Part shown: piece after piece, positions 36,741 through 45,433 of the stretch
Layout: every line of letters begins with the position of its first letter
Numbering within the stretch: position 1 is the first letter of the stretch
Origin: Cellulosimicrobium composti
GTDB lineage: Bacteria; Actinomycetota; Actinomycetes; Actinomycetales; Cellulomonadaceae
Length of the DNA: 64,000 nt
Direction: 5' to 3'
Assembly (NCBI RefSeq): GCF_009711085.1
Contig: NZ_WMKA01000021.1
Location: 1 to 64,000, forward strand
The notes under the pieces: generated by a model
Told to the model about the DNA's origin: nothing
Databases searched by the model: none
Seen by the model: only the letters and a program-made list of their open reading frames with translations
Program-made: the position numbers and the translations under genes

Positions 36741-38963
36741 ATGAGCGCTGCACCGGAGGAGACTGCACGGATGACGGGCCGTCGTGAGCCGGAGGGCCGT
36801 CCCTGGCCCGCTCCGGTGCGGCCGCCCGACCGGACCGGCGTCGTCGTCCGGGACGGCGTCGCGCTCCCCTGGGCCGTGCACGGCACCTCGGGGCCGACCG
36901 TCCTGCTGCTGCCCACGTGGTCGCTCGTGCCGTCACGGTTCTGGAAGTCCCAGGTCCCCTTCCTCGCCCGGCACCTGCGCGTCGTCACGTTCGACGGCCG
37001 CGGCAGCGGGGCCGCCGGACGCCCCGAGGGCGCCGCGGCCTACGCCGACGTGCAGTACGCCGCCGACGCGGCCGCCGTGCTCGACGCCACGGGCACCGAG
37101 CGGGCGGTCGTCGTCGGGTACTCGAGCGGCGCGGCGTGGGCGGTGCACCTCGCCGCGGACCACCCCGACCGCGTGCAGGGCGTCGTCGCCATCGCCGCGT
37201 CGTGCGACCTCGCCGTCGCCGCGCCGGAGCGCGAGCGGTACGCCTGGGACACCCGCCACGACACCACCGAGGGCTGGGCCAAGTACAACCGGGCGTACTG
37301 GCTCGGCGGCGGGTACGACGACTACGTCGACTTCTTCGCCCGGAGGATGTTCACGGAGCCGCACTCCACCAAGCAGGTCGAGGACGTCGTCCGCTGGGCC
37401 CACGAGATCAGCCCGCGCACGCTCGCCGACACGACGGCCGGCCGGCTCGGGCTCGACGGCGCGACCCGCACGCCCCTCGAGCCCGTGTGCGCGCGGGTCA
37501 CGTGCCCCGTGCTCGTCGTGCACGGGGAGCAGGACGCGATCCGGCCGGCCGCCGTCGGGGAGCGGCTCGCCGAGCTCACCGGGGGCGAGCTCGTCCTCGT
37601 CGAGGGCGCGGGGCACGGCCTGCCCGCACGCGACCCGGTCCGGATCAACCTGCTCCTGCGCGAGTTCGTGGAGCGGACCGTCCCCGCCGCGACGGTCCCC
37701 CGCGCCCGCCGGCGCACGTGGACGCGCGCGCCGAGCCGCCACCGGCGTGCGCTCTACCTGTCCTCCCCGATCGGTCTCGGCCACGCCCGCCGCGACCTCG
37801 CCGTGGCCCGCGCGCTGCGCGAGCACCACCCGGACCTCGAGATCGACTGGCTCACCCAGCACCCCGTGACCCGCGTGCTCGCCGACGCCGGCGAGCGCGT
37901 GCACCCCGCCTCGGCGTGGCTCGCGAACGAGTCGGCCCACGTCGAGGACGAGTCCGCCGACCACGACCTGCACGCCTTCCAGGCGATCCGCCGGATGGAC
38001 GAGCTCATGGTGAGCAACTTCATGGTCTTCGCGGACGTCGTCGAGGGGGGCCGCTACGACCTCGTCGTGGGCGACGAGGCGTGGGACGTCGACCACTTCC
38101 TCCACGAGAACCCGGAGCTCAAGCGGTTCTCGTTCGCGTGGATGACCGACTTCGTCGGCTGGGTGCCGATGCCCGACGGCGGCGCCGCGGAGGCCGCGCT
38201 CACCGCCGACCGCAACGCCGAGATGATCGAGCAGCGCGCCCGCTACCGGCGGGTCCGGGACCGGTCCGTGTTCGTCGGGAACCCGGCCGACGTCGTCGAC
38301 CTCCCGTTCGGTCCGGGCCTGCCGGGGATCCGGGAGTGGACCGAGGCGAACTTCGACTTCGCCGGGTACGTCACGGGCTTCGTGCCCCCGACGGCGGGCG
38401 AGCGCGCGGCACTGCGGCACGGGCTCGGGTACGGCCCGGACGACGTGCTCTGCGTGGTCACCGTCGGCGGGTCGGGCGTCGGCGCGCCGCTCCTGCGCCA
38501 CGTGCTCGACGCCGTCCCGCTCGCGCGCCGGCTGGTCGACGGGCTGCGCGTCCTCGTCGTGACCGGACCGCGGATCGACCCCGCGAGCCTGCCGCGGCGG
38601 CGCGGCGTCACCTACCGGGGGTACGTGCCCGACCTCCACCGGTACCTGGGCGCGTGCGACCTCGCGGTGGTGCAGGGCGGCCTGACGACGTGCATGGAGC
38701 TCGCGGCCGCCGGGCGCCCGTTCCTCTACGTGCCTCTGCGGCACCACTTCGAGCAGAACGTCCACGTGCGCCACCGGCTGGAGCGGTACGGCGCGGGCCG
38801 GTGCGTGGAGTACGCGCAGGCGTGCGACCCGGACGCCCTCGCCGCGGCCATGGCCGCCGAGCTCGCGACGGGGCGCGCCGGCGGTCCGCTTCCCCGGACC
38901 GTCCTGCCGGTCGAGACCGACGGGGCCGCCCGCGCCGCCGCGATGCTGGCCGAGCTGCTGTAG
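36741..38963 (+). CDS. Fusion of alpha/beta-hydrolase and GT28-like glycosyltransferase
   Basis: 740 aa, two enzymes in one chain. Residues 30-315 are an alpha/beta-hydrolase with a full triad: Ser128 in GYSSG, Asp265 in HGEQDAIRP, His292 in GAGHGLP. Residues about 335-740 are a GT-B glycosyltransferase of MurG/GT28 type: SSPIGLGHARRDLAVARAL at 341-359 matches the N-terminal Gly-rich loop, and VVQGGLTTCMELAAAGRPFL with HHFEQN (643-673) is the nucleotide-sugar binding block. The linker (315-335) is basic. No signal peptide is seen, so it is cytosolic. ATG 36741 is used because AAGGAGG is 7 nt upstream; a GTG six bases earlier overlaps that SD spacing. Cognate sugar and acceptor are unknown. 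Confidence 0.9.
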   Translation: MSAAPEETARMTGRREPEGRPWPAPVRPPDRTGVVVRDGVALPWAVHGTSGPTVLLLPTWSLVPSRFWKSQVPFLARHLRVVTFDGRGSGAAGRPEGAAAYADVQYAADAAAVLDATGTERAVVVGYSSGAAWAVHLAADHPDRVQGVVAIAASCDLAVAAPERERYAWDTRHDTTEGWAKYNRAYWLGGGYDDYVDFFARRMFTEPHSTKQVEDVVRWAHEISPRTLADTTAGRLGLDGATRTPLEPVCARVTCPVLVVHGEQDAIRPAAVGERLAELTGGELVLVEGAGHGLPARDPVRINLLLREFVERTVPAATVPRARRRTWTRAPSRHRRALYLSSPIGLGHARRDLAVARALREHHPDLEIDWLTQHPVTRVLADAGERVHPASAWLANESAHVEDESADHDLHAFQAIRRMDELMVSNFMVFADVVEGGRYDLVVGDEAWDVDHFLHENPELKRFSFAWMTDFVGWVPMPDGGAAEAALTADRNAEMIEQRARYRRVRDRSVFVGNPADVVDLPFGPGLPGIREWTEANFDFAGYVTGFVPPTAGERAALRHGLGYGPDDVLCVVTVGGSGVGAPLLRHVLDAVPLARRLVDGLRVLVVTGPRIDPASLPRRRGVTYRGYVPDLHRYLGACDLAVVQGGLTTCMELAAAGRPFLYVPLRHHFEQNVHVRHRLERYGAGRCVEYAQACDPDALAAAMAAELATGRAGGPLPRTVLPVETDGAARAAAMLAELL

Positions 38964-39023
38964 GCCGCGCCGCGTGCGCCGGGCGGGTCCCCGGCCCCGT
39001 CGAGGTCGCCGCCGGCGTCGGCG

Positions 39024-39767
39024 TCAGGGGGCGACGGCCTCCGGCACCGCGTCGTCGGCCATGAGGTCGACGACCTCGCCCGCGACGAGCCGCGCGAGCA
39101 GGTCGAGGTCGACGCGCTCGAGCGACGGCGTCCGGCTCAGGCCGGGCGCCGCCGGCACGGGGACGACTGCCTGCACGCCGAGCGTGGCGGCGCCGGACGC
39201 GCGCGCGGACGCGATGCCCGCGGGCGAGTCCTCGACCGCGACGCAGCGCGTGACGTCGACGCCGAGCCGCCGCGCGGCGAGCAGGTACGGCTCGGGGTCG
39301 GGCTTGCCGCGCTCGACCTCGTCCCCGCACACGAGCACCTCGAACGCGCCCTCGGGGGCGAGGTCCGCGACCGGGGCGGCGAGCTCGCGGTAGGACATGG
39401 TGACGAGCGCGCACCGCACGCCCGCGTCGCGCAGCGTGGCGAGCAGCTCGCGCGCGCCCGGCTGCCACGGGACCTCGACCCGCACCTGGTCGATGACGCG
39501 ACCGATGAGGAACGCGACGATCTCGTCGACCGGGAGGTCGACGCCACCGCGGTCGCGCAGCACCTTCGCCGACTCGCGCAGCGGGTTCCCGACGAGCGAC
39601 ATCGCGTCCTCGTGCGTCCACGTGCCGCCGTGGGCCTCGACGAGCTCGTGCTCGGCGGCGATCCAGTAGGGCTCCGTGTCCACGAGCGTGCCGTCCATGT
39701 CCCACAGCACCGCCTGCGGGAGCGTGCGGTCGGCGGGGGCGGTCTCGGCAGGGGCGTGCGACGTCAC
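39024..39767 (-). CDS. HAD-superfamily hydrolase (subfamily IA)
   Basis: 247 aa. Motif I is WDMDGTLVDTEPYW with the nucleophilic and acid/base Asp; motif II is ALVTMS; motif III lies at GKPDPEPYLLAARRLG; motif IV is VAVEDSPAGIASARASG. This is the beta-phosphoglucomutase/phosphatase-like class, acting on small phosphate esters; the exact substrate cannot be told. Start GTG 39767 with GGAG 7 nt upstream. It converges on the fusion gene and is divergent from the PAC2 gene. Confidence 0.92.
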   Translation of the reverse strand: MTSHAPAETAPADRTLPQAVLWDMDGTLVDTEPYWIAAEHELVEAHGGTWTHEDAMSLVGNPLRESAKVLRDRGGVDLPVDEIVAFLIGRVIDQVRVEVPWQPGARELLATLRDAGVRCALVTMSYRELAAPVADLAPEGAFEVLVCGDEVERGKPDPEPYLLAARRLGVDVTRCVAVEDSPAGIASARASGAATLGVQAVVPVPAAPGLSRTPSLERVDLDLLARLVAGEVVDLMADDAVPEAVAP

Positions 39768-39906
39768 GGTGGAGCTCCAGGGAACGGGGGTGAGAGGGGC
39801 GCGGGCGGCGACCGCCCGGCTCCTCCACCCTACGCGGGCGGCGCCGCGCGCCGACGTGGGCTACGCCACGCGCGAACCCGCCCCGCCGTCGCCGGGCCCG
39901 GCCGCA

Positions 39907-39912
39907 TAGGCT
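39907..39912 (+). promoter_or_regulatory. Leaderless -10 element (TAGGCT) of the PAC2 gene
   Basis: TAGGCT, GGGGCG, then ATG 39919. It is identical in hexamer and spacing to the site-2 protease promoter. Confidence 0.6.
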
Positions 39913-39918
39913 GGGGCG

Positions 39919-40785
39919 ATGACCGAGAACGCGACCGAGGGCACCCGGCAGACCGTGATGATCGCGGCGTTCGAGGGCTGGAACGACGCGGGGAGCGCCG
40001 CGACGGCCGCGCTCCAGCACCTGCACGAGGTGTGGGGCGCCGAGGACGTCGACGAGCTCGACCCGGAGGAGTACCACGACTTCCAGGTGAACCGCCCCGT
40101 GGTGACGACCGACGACGAGGGGCGCCGCGAGATCACGTGGCCGACGACGACGATCGCGTCCGCGGTGCTGTCCCCCACGGGGCGCCGGGTCGTGCTCGTG
40201 CACGGCATCGAGCCGTCGATGCGGTGGCGCCGGTACTGCCGCGAGCTCCTCGACATCGCGGAGGAGCACGGCGTGCGCACGGTCGTGACGCTGGGCGCGC
40301 TGCTCGCGGACGTGCCGCACACGCGCCCGATCCCCATGACGGCGACGTCCGAGAGCGTGGGCCTGCAGGCCGTGCTCGACGTCGAGCCGAGCACCTACGA
40401 GGGGCCGACCGGCATCGTGGGCGTGCTGCAGCACGCCGCCGCGGAGCGCGGGCTGCAGTCGGTGTCGCTGTGGGCGGCCGTGCCGCACTACGTCGCGCAC
40501 CCGCCGTCGCCCAAGGCGACGCTCGCGATCCTCGCGCGCATCGAGGAGCTCCTGTCCGAGCCGATCCCGCTCGGGGACCTGCCGGAGGACGCCGAGGCGT
40601 GGCAGCACGGCGTCGACGAGCTCGCGGCGGAGGACGCCGAGATCGCCGAGTACGTGCAGCAGCTCGAGGAGGCCAAGGACACGGCCGAGCTGCCCGAGGC
40701 GAGCGGCGAGGCCATCGCGCGCGAGTTCGAGCGCTACCTGCGCCGTCGCGACCGCGGCAACCCGGGCAAGGGCCCGACCGTCTGA
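39919..40785 (+). CDS. PAC2 family protein
   Basis: 288 aa, an archaeal/eukaryal proteasome-assembly-chaperone-2-like fold (PF09754). IAAFEGWNDAGSAATAALQHL and VTLGALLADVPHTRPIPMTATSES are family blocks, followed by SLWAAVPHYVAHPPSPKATLAIL. The C-terminal third is an acidic helical region. In actinobacteria the function is not settled; a structural trimer with no known enzyme role is reported for the mycobacterial homologue. It lies near the proteasome genes and next to mshC, an arrangement also found in mycobacteria. Leaderless ATG. Confidence 0.93.
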   Translation: MTENATEGTRQTVMIAAFEGWNDAGSAATAALQHLHEVWGAEDVDELDPEEYHDFQVNRPVVTTDDEGRREITWPTTTIASAVLSPTGRRVVLVHGIEPSMRWRRYCRELLDIAEEHGVRTVVTLGALLADVPHTRPIPMTATSESVGLQAVLDVEPSTYEGPTGIVGVLQHAAAERGLQSVSLWAAVPHYVAHPPSPKATLAILARIEELLSEPIPLGDLPEDAEAWQHGVDELAAEDAEIAEYVQQLEEAKDTAELPEASGEAIAREFERYLRRRDRGNPGKGPTV

Positions 40786-40794
40786 CACCCCGGG

Positions 40795-40820
40795 CGCGAT
40801 CCGGGGACGCCCCGGTCGCG
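40795..40820. terminator. Hairpin 1 between convergent PAC2 and mshC genes
   Basis: CGCGA-CCGGGG pairs with CCCCGG-TCGCG around an ACG loop with one bulged T, 11 bp in all. It starts 10 bp after the PAC2 stop. Confidence 0.55.
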
Positions 40821-40830
40821 GGGACCGCGC

Positions 40831-40855
40831 CGCCCGCCCTCGACGACGGCGGGCG
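40831..40855. terminator. Hairpin 2 between convergent PAC2 and mshC genes
   Basis: CGCCCGCC pairs with GGCGGGCG around a 9-nt loop, 10 bp past the mshC stop. Together with hairpin 1 it probably separates the two opposing transcripts. Confidence 0.5.
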
Positions 40856-40864
40856 CGTGCGGCC

Positions 40865-42139
40865 TCAGAGCCGGACGCCCAGCAGCGCGTTCACCGCCCG
40901 CGCGACGACGCCGGGAGCCCCCTCGTCGTCGCCGGACGTGTCCCGGCCGGGACGCAGCGACTCGGCGGCCCACGCGTCGACGGCCGCGAGCGCCGCGGGC
41001 GCGTCGAGGTCGTCCGCGAGCGCGGCGCGCACGGCGGCGAGCGTCGCCGTCGCGTCGGGCCCACCGTTGCCGGAGACGGCGTCGCGCCAGGTCTCGAGAC
41101 GGCGCGCACCCGCGGGCAGGTCGTCGTCGGTCCACTCCCACTCGCCGCGGTAGTGGTGCGCGAGGAGGGCGAGGCGGATCGCCATCGGGTCGACGCCCGT
41201 GGCGCGCAGGGTGGACACGAGCACGAGGTTGCCGCGCGACTTGCTCATCTTCTCGCCGTCGTACGCGACGAGGCCGGCGTGCACGTGCGCGCGCGGCGCC
41301 CCGCCCCCGGACAGCATGCGGTCGTGCGACGACGACATCTCGTGGTGCGGGAACAGCAGGTCCGCTCCCCCGCCCTGGACGTCGAACGGGAGGCCGAGAC
41401 CGTCGCGCGAGATCACGGCGCACTCGACGTGCCAGCCGGGACGCCCGGTGCCGAGCGCGCCGCCGTCCCACGCGGGCTCGCCCGGCCGCTCGCGCCGCCA
41501 CAGCAGCGGGTCGAGCGGGTCCTTCTTGCCCTCGCGGTCGGGGTCGCCGCCGCGCTCGGCGAACAGGTGCTGCATGACGTCGCGCGCGAGGCGCGAGACG
41601 GAGCCGAAGCCGGCGTCCGCCGAGAGGTCGGCGTACACGTCGCCGAGGCCGGGGTCGGTGCCGCCCGCGCCGGGCTCGACGGGGACGCGGTAGGCGAGCC
41701 CGGCGTCGAGGAGCTGCGTGACCGCCTCGACCACGGCGGGGATCGTCTCGACCGCGCCCTCGTAGACGTCCGGCGGGACGACGCCGAGCGCCGTCATGTC
41801 CTCGGCGAACAGCGCCGTCTGCTCGACGGCGAGCGCACGCCAGTCGACGCCGGTCGCGGCGGCACGCTCCAGCAGCGGGTCGTCGACGTCGGTGACGTTG
41901 GACGCGTAGCGCACGGTGTGGCCGGCGTCCTTCCACGCGCGCACGAGGAGGTCGAACGCGACGTACGTCGCGGCGTGGCCGATGTGGGTCGCGTCGTAGG
42001 GCGTGATGCCGCACACGTAGAGGGTGGCGTCCTCCCCCTGCGCGGCGACGACGAGCTCGCGGGTCGACGAGTCGTGCACCCGGACCGGGAGGCCTCGTCC
42101 GGGGAGCTCGGGGATCTGCGGGGCGGGCCAGCTGTGCAC
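40865..42139 (-). CDS. mshC: Cysteine--GlcN-Ins ligase (mycothiol synthesis)
   Basis: 424 aa, cysteinyl-tRNA synthetase-like. It ligates cysteine to glucosaminyl-inositol with ATP, a step of mycothiol synthesis. The N-terminus [14 protein letters not shown] is diagnostic of MshC rather than CysRS. Zinc/cysteine site Cys43 in [16 protein letters not shown], further ligands in WHVECAVI and HHEM, and the KMSKS loop [10 protein letters not shown] are all present. It lacks the tRNA-binding C-terminal domain of CysRS. GTG start with TAAGGT 6 nt upstream. Divergent from corA. Confidence 0.96.
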   Translation of the reverse strand: MHSWPAPQIPELPGRGLPVRVHDSSTRELVVAAQGEDATLYVCGITPYDATHIGHAATYVAFDLLVRAWKDAGHTVRYASNVTDVDDPLLERAAATGVDWRALAVEQTALFAEDMTALGVVPPDVYEGAVETIPAVVEAVTQLLDAGLAYRVPVEPGAGGTDPGLGDVYADLSADAGFGSVSRLARDVMQHLFAERGGDPDREGKKDPLDPLLWRRERPGEPAWDGGALGTGRPGWHVECAVISRDGLGLPFDVQGGGADLLFPHHEMSSSHDRMLSGGGAPRAHVHAGLVAYDGEKMSKSRGNLVLVSTLRATGVDPMAIRLALLAHHYRGEWEWTDDDLPAGARRLETWRDAVSGNGGPDATATLAAVRAALADDLDAPAALAAVDAWAAESLRPGRDTSGDDEGAPGVVARAVNALLGVRL

Positions 42140-42145
42140 GCGTCA

Positions 42146-42151
42146 ACCTTA
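42146..42151 (-). promoter_or_regulatory. Leaderless -10 element (TAAGGT) of mshC
   Basis: TAAGGT, TGACGC, then GTG 42139 on the minus strand; no SD. Confidence 0.55.
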
Positions 42152-42246
42152 GCCGCCGGGGCGCCGCCGTCGGACCGCCGTCCGGCACGCGGGCGAGGCG
42201 CGGCGCCGCGCCCGACGGCGACCGGGCAGGTCCGTGCGGGGCGCGG

Positions 42247-42252
42247 GACAAT
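42247..42252 (+). promoter_or_regulatory. Leaderless -10-like element (GACAAT) of corA
   Basis: GACAAT, GCGGAC, then GTG 42259. The A and final T of the TANNNT pattern are kept, the first T is not. Confidence 0.45.
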
Positions 42253-42258
42253 GCGGAC

Positions 42259-43323
42259 GTGACGAACCCCACCGAGCCGCGGACGGGCACCCCGCCCGAC
42301 GGCGCGCCCGCCCCCGCGCCCCGACGACCGACCGTGCGCGCCGTCGCGGCGTGGACGGTCGAGCCCGGCGCCGACGGCGTGCACCCGGCCGATCCCGGCA
42401 CCCTGGACACTCCTGGCGACCGGCACGCCGCCCGCGCCACGGTGACCTGGGCGCGTCTGGAGGACCTCGACGCCGTGCTCGACGCCGCGGCCCAGGTCAC
42501 GACCGGGGTGGGCCCGACGCGGCAGGACCTCGCGCGGCACAACCGCCACCCCTTGGCGCACGTGCGCCGCGTCGCGGCGGACTGGCTCCTCCTGGTGACC
42601 CCGACGGCATGGTTCACCGAGTCGGACCGCCAGGTGCACACGGGCCAGTTCGCCGCGCTGCTCGGCCCGGGCCTCGTCCTCACCGCCGAGGAGGGCGACG
42701 CGGACGTGCACGCGATCATGCTCGACAAGGTCGCCGCGCCCGGCGACCCCCACGGCTCGCCCGTCCAGCGGATCGTCTCCGCCGCGGTCCTCGCCATCGT
42801 CGGCGGCGCCTCGCAGGTCGAGCTGGGCCTGGGCGACGCCGTCGCCGACACCGAGCGCGTGGTGTTCGACCAGCAGCGCGAGGACCCGGTCGAGCGCATC
42901 TACGACCTCAAGCGCGAGATCACCGAGGCGCGGCGCGCCCTGATGCCCGTCACGGCGGAGCTGCCCGAGCTGCTCGACCCGGACGTCCCCGACCACCTCG
43001 GGGTGAACCGGCGCATGCTCGAGCGCGTCGTGACGACGGTCGAACGGATCGACCGGCACCTCGACGCGCACGACGACCTGCTCTCGGACATGCTCCAGGT
43101 CCACATGACCCAGGTCTCGGTGCGGCAGAACGAGGACATGCGCAAGATCTCGGCGTGGGCGGCGATCCTCGTGTACCCGACGATCGTCGCGGGCGTGTAC
43201 GGGATGAACTTCCGCAACATGCCGGAGCTGCACTGGGCGTTCGGCTACCCCTTCGCGCTCGCCCTCATGGCGGGCGGCTGCGTCGTGCTCTACCGCGTCT
43301 TCAAGCGCGTCGGCTGGCTCTGA
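42259..43323 (+). CDS. corA: CorA-type magnesium/divalent metal transporter
   Basis: 354 aa. A large soluble N-terminal funnel domain precedes two C-terminal transmembrane helices. The pore signature YGMNF lies at 314-318 (GMN at 315-317), followed by the acidic loop NMPEL, and the last residues KRVGWL are basic as usual. The long stalk helix is VTTVERIDRHLDAHDDLLSD. It forms a pentameric channel for Mg2+ or related ions. GTG start with a leaderless-type upstream element and no SD. Converges on uppP with 16 bp between stops. Confidence 0.95.
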   Translation: MTNPTEPRTGTPPDGAPAPAPRRPTVRAVAAWTVEPGADGVHPADPGTLDTPGDRHAARATVTWARLEDLDAVLDAAAQVTTGVGPTRQDLARHNRHPLAHVRRVAADWLLLVTPTAWFTESDRQVHTGQFAALLGPGLVLTAEEGDADVHAIMLDKVAAPGDPHGSPVQRIVSAAVLAIVGGASQVELGLGDAVADTERVVFDQQREDPVERIYDLKREITEARRALMPVTAELPELLDPDVPDHLGVNRRMLERVVTTVERIDRHLDAHDDLLSDMLQVHMTQVSVRQNEDMRKISAWAAILVYPTIVAGVYGMNFRNMPELHWAFGYPFALALMAGGCVVLYRVFKRVGWL

Positions 43324-43339
43324 CCGCGGCCCGAGAGGG

Positions 43340-44215
43340 TCACGGCGTCGAGACGGCCGTCCCGCCCGGCTCCAGCACGCCCACGAGCAGGAGCAGCACG
43401 ACGAGCGCCGCGAGCACGAGGCGGTAGACCACGAACGGCGTGTAGCTGAAGGTCGAGACGATCTTGAGGAACGCGATGATGACGAAGTACCCGACGACGA
43501 ACGCGACGAGCGTCGCGATGAGGGTCGCCCCGGCGCCGGGGGCCCCGGGTGCCGGCTCGTCCGCGGACTTGAAGAGCTGGTAGAAGCCCGAGCCCATGAC
43601 GGCCGGGATCGCGAGGAGGAACGAGTAGCGCGCCGCCGCCTCGCGCGTGAAGCCCATGAGCAGGCCGGCGGTGATCGTGCCGCCCGAGCGCGAGACGCCG
43701 GGGACGAGCGCGAGCGCCTGCGCGAAGCCGAACGCGACCGCCTGCCCCGGCGAGAGCTCGCGCAGCGAGCGCCGCTTGGCGCCGACCCGGTCGGCCCAGC
43801 CGAGCAGGAGCGCGAACACCGCGAGCATGAGGGCGGTGAGGTAGAGGTTGCGGAACGTGTTCTCGATCGCGTCCTGGAACAGCAGTCCGAGCACGACGAT
43901 CGGGACGGAACCGAGCGCGATGAACCAGGCCATCGCGGCGTCGTGGTCGTGGCGCCCGAGCCGGTCGCGCCAGTGCGCGCCGTGCTCGCCGCCCAGCGAC
44001 CGCCACCAGGCGGCGCAGATCCGCGCGATGTCGCGGCGGAAGTACAGCAGCACCGCGGTCTCGGTCCCGATCTGGGTGATCGCCGTGAAGGCCGCCCCCG
44101 GGTCCTGCGAGCCGATGAGCTCCCCCACGATGCGCAGGTGGGCGCTCGAGGAGATCGGGAGGAACTCGGTCAGGCCCTGGACGAGGCCGAGCAGGACGGC
44201 TTCCCACGCGTTCAC
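43340..44215 (-). CDS. uppP: Undecaprenyl-diphosphatase
   Basis: 291 aa membrane enzyme that recycles the cell-wall lipid carrier by removing a phosphate from undecaprenyl diphosphate; it also gives bacitracin tolerance. [14 protein letters not shown] and [14 protein letters not shown] are the two family motifs with catalytic Glu, Ser and Arg. About seven or eight helices. Start GTG 44215 has TATCGT 8 nt upstream and no SD. Its linkage to mshC and PAC2 is shared with mycobacteria. Confidence 0.96.
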   Translation of the reverse strand: MNAWEAVLLGLVQGLTEFLPISSSAHLRIVGELIGSQDPGAAFTAITQIGTETAVLLYFRRDIARICAAWWRSLGGEHGAHWRDRLGRHDHDAAMAWFIALGSVPIVVLGLLFQDAIENTFRNLYLTALMLAVFALLLGWADRVGAKRRSLRELSPGQAVAFGFAQALALVPGVSRSGGTITAGLLMGFTREAAARYSFLLAIPAVMGSGFYQLFKSADEPAPGAPGAGATLIATLVAFVVGYFVIIAFLKIVSTFSYTPFVVYRLVLAALVVLLLLVGVLEPGGTAVSTP

Positions 44216-44223
44216 GAGCGGTC

Positions 44224-44229
44224 ACGATA
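44224..44229 (-). promoter_or_regulatory. -10 element (TATCGT) close to the uppP start
   Basis: TATCGT, 8 nt, GTG 44215, giving a zero to two base leader. Confidence 0.4.
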
Positions 44230-44387
44230 CCCGCTCGGGTCCCGCGGCCCCGGACCTCGCCGGGCGGGTCGGGCGGCGTCCGGGGCGGCGGCGCGGGCGG
44301 CGCCGCGTGGCGGTCGCCCGGCGGGTGAACCTCGCCGGGTCCCGGCCCCGCGCCGCGCGCCCCGGTCGCCCCGCGAGGCCGCGCCGG

Positions 44388-44393
44388 TACCCT
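44388..44393 (+). promoter_or_regulatory. -10 element (TACCCT) close to the aldo/keto reductase start
   Basis: TACCCT, 8 nt, ATG 44402; no SD is present. Confidence 0.4.
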
Positions 44394-44401
44394 CGGCTCC
44401 C

Positions 44402-45370
44402 ATGGAGAACCGCCACCTCGGCAGCACCGGCCTGCGCGTGTCCGAGCTCGGGCTCGGCACCATGACGTGGGCGCGGGACACGGACGAGCTCGACGCCGCC
44501 GAGCAGCTCCGCGACTTCGTCGACGCCGGCGGGACCCTCGTCGACACCGCCGCGTCGTACGCCGACGGCGACGCCGAGTCGCTCCTCGGCTCCCTCCTCG
44601 GGACGAAGGTCGACCGGCGCGACGTGCTCCTGTGCACCAAGGCGGGCGTGCGCCACACCGCGCAGGGCCCGGTCGTCGACGCGTCGCGCGGCGCGCTGCT
44701 CGACTCGCTCGACGACTCGCTCGCGCGGCTCGGGACCGACCACGTGGACCTGTTCCTCGTGCACGCCCCCGACCCGAGCACGCCGTTCACCGAGACGCTC
44801 TCCGCGCTGCGCCACGCGGTGACCTCCGGTCGCGCGCGCTACGTGGGCCTGTCCAACCACCCCGCGTGGTCGACGGCACGCGCCGCGACCCTGCTCGGCG
44901 GCACCGACGACGTGGGCCTCGCCGCCGTCGAGCTCGAGTACTCGCTGCTCCAGCGCGGCGCCGAGCGCGAGGTCGTCCCGGCGGCGGAGGCGCTCGGGCT
45001 CGGCCTGCTCGCGTGGTCCCCGCTCGGCCGGGGCGTGCTCACGGGCAAGTACCGCCGTTCCCTGCCCGCGGACTCGCGCGGCGCGTCGCCGCACCTGGCG
45101 GCGTTCGTCGAGCCGTACCTGGACCAGGCGTCGTCGGGGGTCGTCGAGGCGGTCGTCACCGCGGCCGACGGCCTCGGCCGGGCGCCGCTCGACGTCGCGC
45201 TGTCGTGGCTGCTCGGGCGTCCCGCCGTCGCGAGCGCGATCGTCGGGGCGCGCACCCCGGCGCAGCTGCGGACGTCGCTCGCCGCGACGGACCTCGTGCT
45301 CCCGGACGCGGTGCGTGCGGCGCTCGACGACGTGAGCGCCGTCGAGGTGGGCTACCCCGAGCGGTGGTGA
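44402..45370 (+). CDS. Aldo/keto reductase
   Basis: 322 aa TIM-barrel NADPH oxidoreductase. Catalytic residues can be seen in VDTAASYADGDAE (Asp, Tyr), LLCTKAG (Lys) and DLFLVHAPD (His). GLSNHPAW and the C-terminal cofactor site AIVGARTPAQLRTSL are typical of the tas/YajO-like branch. The substrate is unknown. The ATG at 44402 matches the family start (ENRHLGSTGLRVSELGLGT); the longer open frame upstream has no similarity. In this genome neighbourhood it lies between uppP and small conserved genes, as in many actinobacteria. Confidence 0.94.
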   Translation: MENRHLGSTGLRVSELGLGTMTWARDTDELDAAEQLRDFVDAGGTLVDTAASYADGDAESLLGSLLGTKVDRRDVLLCTKAGVRHTAQGPVVDASRGALLDSLDDSLARLGTDHVDLFLVHAPDPSTPFTETLSALRHAVTSGRARYVGLSNHPAWSTARAATLLGGTDDVGLAAVELEYSLLQRGAEREVVPAAEALGLGLLAWSPLGRGVLTGKYRRSLPADSRGASPHLAAFVEPYLDQASSGVVEAVVTAADGLGRAPLDVALSWLLGRPAVASAIVGARTPAQLRTSLAATDLVLPDAVRAALDDVSAVEVGYPERW

Positions 45371-45411
45371 CCGCCGCCCGCGACCGGGCCGGGTGCGGCA
45401 CGGCGGGCAGG

Positions 45412-45425
45412 ACCGCCCGGGCGGT
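45412..45425. terminator. Palindrome between convergent genes
   Basis: ACCGCCCGGGCGGT, a perfect 14-nt palindrome (ACCGC stem with CCGG loop), lies between the aldo/keto reductase stop and the stop of the acidic protein gene. It could end both transcripts. Confidence 0.45.
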
Positions 45426-45433
45426 GCGGGGAG

